In this document: positions 1 to 6,339 of the stretch, in pieces
Layout of the letters: each line of letters starts with the position of its first letter
How positions within the stretch are numbered: the stretch's first letter is position 1
Assembly (NCBI GenBank): GCA_019116185.1
Contig: DXCD01000210.1
Span: forward strand, 1 to 7,512
Direction: 5' to 3'
DNA length: 7,512 nt
DNA from: Candidatus Mediterraneibacter stercorigallinarum
GTDB lineage: Bacteria > Bacillota > Clostridia > Lachnospirales > Lachnospiraceae
Translations under genes and position numbers: made by a program
Notes under the pieces: model-generated
What the model was told of the DNA's origin: nothing
Seen by the model: only the letters and a program-made list of their open reading frames with translations
Databases searched by the model: none

Positions 1-55
1 AGTTGACTAAATCGTCCGAAAACACAGGAGCGGATGTGTCGAAGACGTATTCTGT

Positions 56-254
56 GCGGGGGTGTGGGTGGCTTCGGCTCCGAGGCTCCATGGCAACAAA
101 AACTACGAAATCCGGAACTATGCTAAAAGCAGAAATTGGCAGGGGGCAACTCGTCTTCGCCTCAAACAATCCCCCTGCCAATTTCAACGCATAGTCCCGG
201 ATTTCAAGTTTTTGTAAGCCATTCCGCAGTCACCTCAGCCACCCACACCCCCGC
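56..254 (+). repeat. Long imperfect hairpin 1 of the giant element
   Basis: The base is an 18-bp perfect stem, 56-73 with 237-254. An internal loop follows (74-90 against 222-236), then an interrupted stem, 91-123 with 189-221, of about 27 pairs. The tip is a perfect 15-bp stem, 132-146 with 171-185, and the terminal loop is 147-170. Part of that loop is complementary to the loop of the 524-727 hairpin. Confidence 0.85.
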
Positions 255-257
255 GCA

Positions 258-524
258 GAAAGTTTTTTCGAAAAGGCGCTCCGCTGTTTTCTGGAAGTAC
301 TCACGTCGGAAGGGGCTCGACAAATGCAGATTTCGAAAGAGGGAAAGCGCAACTTCACGTTATCGACTACGGGAAAAGTTTACAGATGTTGTGGTGGGAT
401 GGAGGCTCTGTTTTGTCGATGAAGTTCCACCCCTCTCGTCCTTCTTTGAAATCCTGGATTTGTCCGCAGGGGACTGCCGATTGGATGAAAACAGAAAACC
501 GCAGCCCTATTTCAAGTGCCTTTC
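258..524 (+). repeat. Long imperfect hairpin 2 (middle) of the giant element
   Basis: This is the least regular of the three arms. Paired blocks in order are 258-262/520-524, 286-293/492-499, 319-325/458-464, 329-334/448-453, 336-339/444-447, 351-356/421-426, 362-367/415-420 and 382-386/407-411. They are separated by internal loops and bulges. The terminal loop at 387-406 is G-rich and complementary to sequence just 3' of the outer stem. The collinear order of eight blocks makes a chance arrangement unlikely. Confidence 0.72.
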
Positions 525-727
525 GCGGCGGGCGGGGATGTGGCGACGGTGACTTGGAGCGATTTGTTGGAAAAACTTAAAGGAGGGAAGCACGGCGTTA
601 ATTTGTCAGCGGATGCCTGAGGCGGAGCCGAATCGTCCGCTGGCAAATTGCTTTTAGCCGCGCTTCCTTCCTTTTAGTTTTTCCCAAATCGTGGAGCGGA
701 ACCTGAGCCACATCCCCGCCCGCCGCG
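524..727 (+). repeat. Long imperfect hairpin 3 of the giant element
   Basis: The base is a 21-bp perfect GC-rich stem, 524-544 with 707-727. After an internal loop, 559-566 pairs with 685-692. Then 569-591 pairs with 662-684 (23 columns, one T-T mismatch and one G-T), 593-596 with 657-660, and 600-613 with 636-649 (14 columns, one G-T). The terminal loop is about 614-635. This is the strongest of the three hairpins, with roughly 70 pairs. Confidence 0.87.
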
Positions 728-803
728 AATACGTCTTAAAATCAACTACGGTTTTCGGACGTTATCTCCATCGGTCGTCTCCCCGATAAATCCAGAGTTT
801 TTC

Positions 804-832
804 TTGAACTATAAGTGGTTCTGTGCTACCAT
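804..832 (+). promoter_or_regulatory. Candidate sigma-A promoter of the pot operon
   Basis: A TTGAAC -35-like box (804-809) is followed after 17 bp by TACCAT (827-832). A TG one base upstream (824-825) makes this an extended -10. A run of T lies just before the -35. Predicted transcription would start near 839 and give a leader of about 180 nt before potA. The boxes match consensus only partly (4 of 6 each), so this is a plausible rather than firm call. Confidence 0.38.
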
Positions 833-859
833 GCTCTATGTATGGAAAGCAGATAGAGC
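833..859 (+). other. Stem-loop at the 5' end of the pot leader
   Basis: A 7-bp perfect inverted repeat, GCTCTAT (833-839) with ATAGAGC (853-859), is separated by a 13-base loop. It sits at the predicted transcript start. Its function is unknown; it could stabilise the 5' end or form part of a leader fold. Confidence 0.35.
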
Positions 860-873
860 CTGCATTGTGAGAT

Positions 874-923
874 ACACAGGGCGGATGCATAAAATGCGTT
901 TGTTCCTGTGTTTTATTCTATTT
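874..923 (+). promoter_or_regulatory. Leader hairpin with T-rich tail, possible attenuator
   Basis: 874-890 pairs with 894-911 around an AAA loop: 17 columns with a single bulged T at 904. Four columns are G-T on the + strand, so the stem is better as + strand RNA than as DNA or minus strand RNA. A broken T-rich tract (911-923) follows, as in a weak intrinsic terminator. It lies about 100 nt before the potA start, so conditional termination of the pot operon is possible. No known riboswitch core was recognised. Confidence 0.4.
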
Positions 924-1002
924 GCATTTGATTCCGTCTGCATATTAAATTGAGTGAAAAGGCGGATACTGTGAAGCAGAATGCATACACTGCGAGGAGG
1001 AA

Positions 1003-1010
1003 AAGGAGGA
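1003..1010 (+). promoter_or_regulatory. Ribosome binding site fixing the potA start
   Basis: AAGGAGG lies ten bases upstream of the ATG at 1020, with a second AGGAGG at 995-1000. Both would fall inside the coding sequence if the in-frame ATG at 981 were used. The 981 site has no comparable upstream signal, so translation is assigned to 1020. Confidence 0.85.
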
Positions 1011-1019
1011 GAGTACGGG

Positions 1020-2597
1020 ATGGAAGAGAAGAAATTGATAGAATTCCGGAATATTGTGAAGAGCTTTGACGGTCAGATCGTCTTAAAGGGTGTCAATCTT
1101 GACATTTATGAAAATGAATTTGTCACTCTGCTCGGGCCAAGCGGGTGCGGGAAGACGACGCTCCTGCGTATTCTGGGAGGATTCCTGGACGCTGACGAGG
1201 GGAGCGTGATCTTTGACGGGGAGGAGATCAGCAGGAAACCTCCTTACGAGAGGGAACTGAACACGGTCTTCCAGAAGTATGCCCTGTTTCCCCATCTGAG
1301 CGTGTATGAAAATATTGCTTTTGGTCTGAAGATCAAGAAGATGAGCAAGGACGTCATTGACCAGAAGGTGATGAAGATGCTTAAGCTCATCGGTCTGGAA
1401 GGATATGAGGATAAGAATACAACCCTTCTTTCCGGCGGGCAGCAGCAGAGAGTGGCAATCGCCCGCGCCCTGGTCAATGAGCCCAAGGTGCTGCTTCTGG
1501 ACGAGCCTCTGGCAGCCCTGGACTTAAAGCTGCGCAAGGAGATGCAGTACGAACTGAAGCGGATCCAGCAGGAGGTTGGCATTACGTTCATCTTTGTCAC
1601 CCATGACCAGGAAGAAGCGCTTACCATGTCTGATAAGATCGTTGTCATGAAGAACGGGGAGATCCAGCAGGTGGGCGCCCCGCAGGATATCTATAATGAG
1701 CCTGCGAACCGTTATGTTGCGAATTTTATCGGGGAGAGCAATATTATCCCCGCGGTCATGCTGGAAGACTACAAGGTTCGTTTTGATGATATTACCTTTG
1801 ACTGTGTGGATTTTGGCTTCAAAGAGAATGAACCGGTGGACGTGGTGATCCGCCCGGAGGACATTGATATTGTTGACGTGAAAGACGGGAAGATGACAGG
1901 AGAGGTCTTGAGCGTGCTTTTTAAAGGCGTGCACTATGAGATCATGGTGGAGACGGTTCCCGGGACGAGCGTGACGGTGAATATGCGCGTTATCCGCAAT
2001 CAGGATGTGACCAGTGAGGACGGAAAAGAGAAGATCAGCGCAAGCGATTTCTTTGTGGACATTGATGATGTAGAGGAATTAAACGACAAGGAGGTCATCG
2101 CCCTTTCTAACGCACAGGCGTGGGATCCTCAGAGCGATGAGTTTATTTCCATCGCAAAGGTGGAGTATGACCTGACCAAAGCGGAAGGCGCGTACCCGGT
2201 GGTGTTCTCTACTGCCAGCGGGACGAGCGTGGAGCGTACCATCCATGTGGTAGACCAGCCGTTTGTCAAGAATGAGAAGGCAAACGAGGGTGTAATGGCA
2301 TTTAACTTTTTTAAGACAGTGGACGAGATCACAGAGTCCCAGGCGCTTGACACGGACCTGAAGACATGGGCGGGCGCCCAGGGCTGGAAGCTGAGCGATG
2401 AGGACGTAAGCATTGACCTCACCGTAGATTATGATTTTGAGCCGGAAGATGTCAAGGAGGGCGTGTACAAGATCACGTTCTCTACCACGGGCCGGGAGTT
2501 CAAGATACACACTACTGATTATGTCGAGGAAGGGCGGGAAGTAGGGCTTACGTTCTTCCCTGAGGATATCCACGTTATGTCCAGGGAGGTATTTTAG
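1020..2597 (+). CDS. potA: Polyamine ABC transporter ATPase PotA with enlarged C-terminal domain
   Basis: This is the cytoplasmic ATPase that powers spermidine/putrescine import through PotB and PotC. The 525-residue product shows a complete ABC nucleotide-binding domain. Walker A is GPSGCGKT (39-46), the Q-loop glutamine is near 85, the signature LSGGQQQR is at 137-144, Walker B VLLLDEP is at 157-163 and the switch histidine is at 195. A TOBE-type region begins near 271 with VDVVIRPEDIDIV (273-285). Usual PotA proteins are about 350-380 residues. Here roughly residues 315-495 look inserted, after which a TOBE-like end resumes (VGLTFFPEDIHVM, 508-520). The insert holds two similar segments, VEYDLTKAEGAYPVVFSTA (381-399) and VDYDFEPEDVKEGVYKITFS (469-488), typical of Ig-like beta-sandwich repeats. 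The potB start follows the stop directly. Assignment to polyamines rests on the neighbouring PotD-like domain. Confidence 0.93.
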   Translation: MEEKKLIEFRNIVKSFDGQIVLKGVNLDIYENEFVTLLGPSGCGKTTLLRILGGFLDADEGSVIFDGEEISRKPPYERELNTVFQKYALFPHLSVYENIAFGLKIKKMSKDVIDQKVMKMLKLIGLEGYEDKNTTLLSGGQQQRVAIARALVNEPKVLLLDEPLAALDLKLRKEMQYELKRIQQEVGITFIFVTHDQEEALTMSDKIVVMKNGEIQQVGAPQDIYNEPANRYVANFIGESNIIPAVMLEDYKVRFDDITFDCVDFGFKENEPVDVVIRPEDIDIVDVKDGKMTGEVLSVLFKGVHYEIMVETVPGTSVTVNMRVIRNQDVTSEDGKEKISASDFFVDIDDVEELNDKEVIALSNAQAWDPQSDEFISIAKVEYDLTKAEGAYPVVFSTASGTSVERTIHVVDQPFVKNEKANEGVMAFNFFKTVDEITESQALDTDLKTWAGAQGWKLSDEDVSIDLTVDYDFEPEDVKEGVYKITFSTTGREFKIHTTDYVEEGREVGLTFFPEDIHVMSREVF

Positions 2598-3440
2598 ATG
2601 AAGCGGTTTTCAAAGCTGGCGCTGCCGTATATTGTGTGGGCGGCTCTGATGCTGGTGCTCCCGATGCTGCTGATCGCGCTGTATTCAGTCATGGAGCAGG
2701 GGAACAGCATCATATCCTTTTCTTTTACATTGGACCATTATGTGAAGTTCTTTACAGACCCGGATTTCCTGCTGATCCTGTGGCGGTCCATCACCATCGC
2801 GGTGAAGACAACGCTGATCTGCCTGGTCCTGGGATATCCGGCGGCGTACTTTATTTCAAAATGCAGCGAGAAGACGCAGAATATTCTGATTCTGTGCATC
2901 ACGCTTCCTATGTGGATCAATATGCTCGTGCGCACCTACGCATGGATCGGAATCCTGAGCGAGGGCGGCATCCTTCAGCGGATATTAGGAATCTTCGGGC
3001 TGGGGGACATGGAGCTTCTGTATACGGAAGGGTCCGTTCTCCTGGGCATGGTGTACAATTTTCTGCCGTTTATGATCCTTCAGGTGCACACGTCGCTGAC
3101 AAAGATGGATCATTCTCTGCTGGAGGCGAGCGCGGACCTGGGGGCTGATCCGGTACAGACTTTCCGCAGGGTAACGCTTCCGCTGTCCCTGCCGGGAGTG
3201 ATCAACGGAATTACCCTTGTGTTCCTGCCGGCGGTCAGTTCCTTCTTTATCCCCAAGCTCTTGGGGGGAGGACAGTATTTCCTGATCGGAAATATGATCG
3301 AGAATCAGTTTATCACAGTGGGCGAGTGGAACTTCGGAAGCGCAATCTCCATGATCATCGCGGTCATCATGATGCTCCTGATGATGGCGGTGCGCAGGAT
3401 CGAGATCCATAACCAGGGAGGAAAGGGGGCGAGGGCATGA
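2598..3440 (+). CDS. potB: Polyamine ABC transporter permease PotB
   Basis: This is one half of the membrane channel of the spermidine/putrescine importer. The 280-residue protein is of usual family length. It has an N-terminal membrane helix (about 10-32) and further hydrophobic segments near 63-88, 95-120, 146-166, 197-220 and 247-266, giving six in all. The cytoplasmic EAA loop that docks on the ATPase is visible as EASADLGADPVQTFRRVTLP (176-195). The conserved LPMWINMLVRTYAW stretch typical of PotB lies at 103-116. The ATG directly follows the potA stop codon, with GGAGGT at 2585-2590 as ribosome binding site, and the last bases overlap potC by 4 bp (ATGA). This indicates translational coupling within one operon. 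The call is secure as a PotB-type permease. Confidence 0.95.
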   Translation: MKRFSKLALPYIVWAALMLVLPMLLIALYSVMEQGNSIISFSFTLDHYVKFFTDPDFLLILWRSITIAVKTTLICLVLGYPAAYFISKCSEKTQNILILCITLPMWINMLVRTYAWIGILSEGGILQRILGIFGLGDMELLYTEGSVLLGMVYNFLPFMILQVHTSLTKMDHSLLEASADLGADPVQTFRRVTLPLSLPGVINGITLVFLPAVSSFFIPKLLGGGQYFLIGNMIENQFITVGEWNFGSAISMIIAVIMMLLMMAVRRIEIHNQGGKGARA

Positions 3441-5332
3441 AAAAGAGCAGACGTCCTTTTGGGAAAATATTGATGATTCTGATGATCGCGTTTTTCTACC
3501 TTCCGATCATTTATATGGTAGTGTTCTCGTTTAATGAGAGCAAATCCCTGACCAATTTTACAGGGTTCTCCCTGCGCTGGTATGAGCATATGCTGGAATC
3601 AAGCGATATGATGACAGCACTCTATACGACATTCAGCGTGGCGATACTGGCAACGCTGATCTCCACCTTTGTCGGGACGATCGCTGCTATCGGGCTGAGC
3701 AGCTCCAGGAAGATTATCCGCAATATCATGGAGCAGGTGGACAATTTACCCATGATGAATCCGGAAATCGTGACAGCGATCGGATTTATGCTTCTGTTTA
3801 TTACCTTCCAGGTGGAGAAGGGGTATGTGACCATGCTGCTCGCGCATATTGCCTTCTGTATTCCCTATGTCATCCTGTCTGTCATGCCCAAGATCCGGTC
3901 ACTGGATCCGAACCTGGCAGATGCGGCCATGGATCTGGGAGCTACTCCGTGGAAGGCGCTGACTAAGGTGATTGTGCCTCAGATCACGCCGGGGATCGTT
4001 TCAGGCGCTCTGATCGCATTTACCATGTCAGTGGATGATTTTATTATTTCTTACTTTGTGACAGGTCAGGGAGTGAAGAATCTGAGCATCGTCGTGTATA
4101 CGATGAGCAAGCGGGTGAACCCGAGTATTAATGCAGTGTCCACCCTTGTGGTCGTGATCATTACGATTGTGCTGCTGATCGTGAATATTGCTCCGCTGAT
4201 CGCGGCGAAGAAGAGTTCCAGATCCGAATTGGGGAGAAGGAAGAAGTTTGTTCCGGCAGCGGCAGGATGCCTGGCCCTTATTCTTGTTGTCCTGGCAGTG
4301 TATCAGGGCGGAAAGGGCAGCGGAGACAGACCGTTTGAAGGGCAGACACTCCGTATCTACAACTGGGGCGAATACACAGGCGAGAATATTATTCCTGATT
4401 TTGAGGAAGCCACCGGGGCCAGAGTGGTCATGGAGAACTTTGACTCTAATGAGCAGATGTACATTAAAGTGGCAAACGGCGAGGCGTATGATATCCTTGT
4501 GCCCAGCGATTACATGATCCAGAGGCTGATCGAGGAAGGGTATCTCCAGAAGCTGGACAAATCCAAATTAGACTGCATGGATAAACTGTCGGATGCAGTG
4601 AAAGGGCTGCCTTATGATCCGAATAATGATTACTCCGTCCCGTATTTCTGGGGAACCGTGGGGATTGTCTATGATAAGACAAAAGTGGACATCGAAGACC
4701 TGGAGAGGGAAGGGTTCAATATCTTTCTGGATGAGAAATACAGAGGAGAGGTTTATCTGTACGATTCGGAGAGAGATTCCTTTATGATGGCGCTGAAAGC
4801 ACTTGGCTATTCCATGAACACTGAGAATGAGGCGGAGCTCCGGGAGGCATATGAATGGCTGGTGCAGTGTGTGGAGACAATGGACACGGAGATCGTGACG
4901 GACGAGATCATTGACAACATGGCTCAGGGCAGGAAGGCGCTGGGGCTGATCTACTCCGGGGACGCTACGTATGTTATGGCGGAAAATGAGAACATGGGAT
5001 ATTATATGCCGGAGACAGGGACCAACCTCTGGTCAGACGCCATGGTGATCCCGAAGAATGCTCAGAATCCGGATCTGGCGCACGCGTTTATCAACTTTGC
5101 CAGCGATTATGACGGAGCGTATGACAATTCCAGCTACGTGGGATATACATCAGCGAACCAGGAAGTCATGGAGGTGCTCTCCGGCGAGGGCGGGGACTAT
5201 GAAGGGATCAACGCCTATATCCCGCGGTCGGACAATGAGAATGACGAAGTGTTCGTGTACAATGAAAATACGAAGAAGATCATCAGCGACCTGTGGAGCC
5301 GGGTGAAGATCGCGGCGAGCAACGCGGACTGA
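3437..5332 (+). CDS. potCD: Fused polyamine permease PotC and substrate-binding protein PotD
   Basis: The 631-residue protein joins two normally separate subunits. Residues 1-258 are PotC: six membrane segments and an EAA loop, ADAAMDLGATPWKALTKVIV (161-180). A basic linker (259-270, KKSSRSELGRRKK) is followed by an extra hydrophobic helix (about 271-289) that carries the chain outside. Residues 303-631 are a PotD-type polyamine-binding domain. Aligned by eye to E. coli PotD, likely ligand residues persist: W310 and Y313 in YNWGEY, Y359, D447 (Glu171 position), W532 and D534 in LWSDAM, and Y570. The E. coli Asp168 position is serine 444 and Trp229 is tyrosine 506. The binding protein is thus tethered to the channel, a layout known in some Firmicutes. 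The ATG overlaps the potB stop, and G-rich sequence upstream (3416-3430) serves as ribosome binding site. Spermidine and putrescine are the expected substrates; preference cannot be read from sequence. Confidence 0.94.
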   Translation: MKKSRRPFGKILMILMIAFFYLPIIYMVVFSFNESKSLTNFTGFSLRWYEHMLESSDMMTALYTTFSVAILATLISTFVGTIAAIGLSSSRKIIRNIMEQVDNLPMMNPEIVTAIGFMLLFITFQVEKGYVTMLLAHIAFCIPYVILSVMPKIRSLDPNLADAAMDLGATPWKALTKVIVPQITPGIVSGALIAFTMSVDDFIISYFVTGQGVKNLSIVVYTMSKRVNPSINAVSTLVVVIITIVLLIVNIAPLIAAKKSSRSELGRRKKFVPAAAGCLALILVVLAVYQGGKGSGDRPFEGQTLRIYNWGEYTGENIIPDFEEATGARVVMENFDSNEQMYIKVANGEAYDILVPSDYMIQRLIEEGYLQKLDKSKLDCMDKLSDAVKGLPYDPNNDYSVPYFWGTVGIVYDKTKVDIEDLEREGFNIFLDEKYRGEVYLYDSERDSFMMALKALGYSMNTENEAELREAYEWLVQCVETMDTEIVTDEIIDNMAQGRKALGLIYSGDATYVMAENENMGYYMPETGTNLWSDAMVIPKNAQNPDLAHAFINFASDYDGAYDNSSYVGYTSANQEVMEVLSGEGGDYEGINAYIPRSDNENDEVFVYNENTKKIISDLWSRVKIAASNAD

Positions 5333-5361
5333 TCGTGCTGAATGGAAAGAGGGTGTGATCC

Positions 5362-6339
5362 GTGAGCAGAGACAGAAAAGGAAAACAGAAAAAGGGATGG
5401 TTTCGAAACTTAAGCGCCGCGCTTTCTATGGAACTGCGTGAGCACCGAAGTTCTTTTATTGTGTATTTTACGCTGCGCATCCTGGTGATCGCGATGCTCG
5501 TCCTCCAGCTTTTTAACAGAAATTATGAAAATGTGTTCCTGTGCGCGCTGACATTGCTTTTGCTGATCATCCCCAGTCTGGTGCAGATTACCTTCAAGGT
5601 GGAGCTTCCGACTACGCTGGAGATCATTATACTTGTATTTATTTTTGCGGCGGAGATCCTGGGGGAAATCAGTGAATTTTATCTGATGTTCCCGTTCTGG
5701 GATACGGTTCTGCATACGCTGAACGGTTTCCTCGCGGCGGCGATCGGATTTTCACTTGTGGATCTTTTAAACCGCAGTGAGAAGACCATGTTTAATCTGT
5801 CGCCTCTTTTTACTGCTATTGTTGCATTCTGTTTCTCAATGACGATCGGTGTGGTATGGGAATTTTTTGAGTTCGGGATGGATACCATTATCGGGTATGA
5901 CATGCAGAAGGACACAGTGATCCATACGATCCGTTCGGTTACTCTTGATCCGGAGGGACGGAATATCCCTTATGTGATAAAAGGGATCGCGGAGACAGCG
6001 GTGAACGGGCAGGAACTGGGAGTCGGAGGCTATCTGGATATCGGACTGATCGATACCATGCAGGATCTGATTGTCAATTTCATCGGCGCGGCTGTGTTCT
6101 CTGTGCTCGGATTTTTCTACGTGAAGAACCGTGGGAAGGGAAAAGTGGCGTGGAGATTTATTCCGCGCAGAAAGGCAGAGGACCGGGATTTTTTGAAGAT
6201 CGCCCGGGAGGAAGCATCTTCTCGGAAAAAAGCATCTGAGCAGGAAAAAGAAGCTGTACAAGGGGATGATTTGCCGGAGAAAACAGCGCTATTTGCGGAA
6301 CATGAGCCGGAAGATCAGGTTCCAGATCAGGAAGAATAA
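5362..6339 (+). CDS. Six-helix membrane protein, DUF2238/YjdF-like
   Basis: The function is unknown. The 325-residue product has a basic N-terminus and about six membrane segments (33-51, 57-76, 86-107, 116-136, 148-168, 236-254). A strongly charged, Glu/Lys-rich cytoplasmic tail runs from 255 to 325. Conserved-looking polar motifs lie inside or beside the helices: FWDTVLHTLNGF (112-123), VVWEFFEFGMD (164-174) and DTMQDLIVNFIGA (231-243). This D..LH..NG / WE..E / D..D...N..G pattern resembles the DUF2238 (YjdF) predicted membrane protein group, but the match is from memory and not certain. The start is GTG, chosen because AGAGGG (5348-5353) lies eight bases upstream; the next ATG (5428) has no such signal. 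It begins 29 bp after potCD with no terminator between them, so it is probably in the same operon. Its last 17 codons overlap the convergent gene on the other strand. Confidence 0.82.
   Translation: MSRDRKGKQKKGWFRNLSAALSMELREHRSSFIVYFTLRILVIAMLVLQLFNRNYENVFLCALTLLLLIIPSLVQITFKVELPTTLEIIILVFIFAAEILGEISEFYLMFPFWDTVLHTLNGFLAAAIGFSLVDLLNRSEKTMFNLSPLFTAIVAFCFSMTIGVVWEFFEFGMDTIIGYDMQKDTVIHTIRSVTLDPEGRNIPYVIKGIAETAVNGQELGVGGYLDIGLIDTMQDLIVNFIGAAVFSVLGFFYVKNRGKGKVAWRFIPRRKAEDRDFLKIAREEASSRKKASEQEKEAVQGDDLPEKTALFAEHEPEDQVPDQEE

Larger units (their letters stand above)
13..772 (+). ncRNA. Candidate giant structured RNA, four-way-junction fold
   Basis: No convincing protein is encoded here, but almost the whole stretch folds on itself. 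The outer stem pairs 13-23 with 751-761 (11 bp perfect) and 42-52 with 727-737 (11 bp perfect). It encloses three long hairpins that follow one another almost without linkers: 56-254, 258-524 and 524-727. Loop-loop complementarities add a possible tertiary fold: 155-164 with 618-627, and 398-405 with 765-772. Several non-Watson-Crick columns are G-T if the + strand is read (157/625, 405/765, 606/643, 585/668, 559/692), which favours RNA from the + strand. A few others are A-C on +, for example 115/197. Size and ornateness recall the GOLLD, ROOL and OLE classes of large bacterial RNAs, but I cannot place it in any of them. A promoter would lie upstream of the window. The alternative is a DNA-level palindromic mobile element; no transposase or clear target duplication is visible. 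Confidence 0.62.

Noticed and set aside
136..552. 138-codon open frame within the giant palindromic element
   Set aside because: It runs across both arms of hairpin 1 and through hairpin 2. It has no ribosome binding site, a composition rich in Ser/Arg with no domain pattern, and the nucleotide pairing explains the sequence better.
1..772. Assignment to ROOL or GOLLD RNA
   Set aside because: Size and ornateness are compatible, but I cannot align the sequence to either family without a covariance search, so no name is given.
981..1019. Upstream ATG giving a 13-residue longer PotA
   Set aside because: The extension contains the Shine-Dalgarno sequences of the ATG at 1020 and encodes Gly-rich residues not expected in PotA.
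762..1019. Known riboswitch (for example guanidine or PRPP type) ahead of pot
   Set aside because: No diagnostic core motif could be recognised; only simple hairpins are supported.
4257..4271. AAGC-like lipobox near residue 278 of PotCD
   Set aside because: The hydrophobic run lies mostly after the cysteine and a basic stretch precedes it closely, so this is a membrane anchor helix, not a lipoprotein signal.
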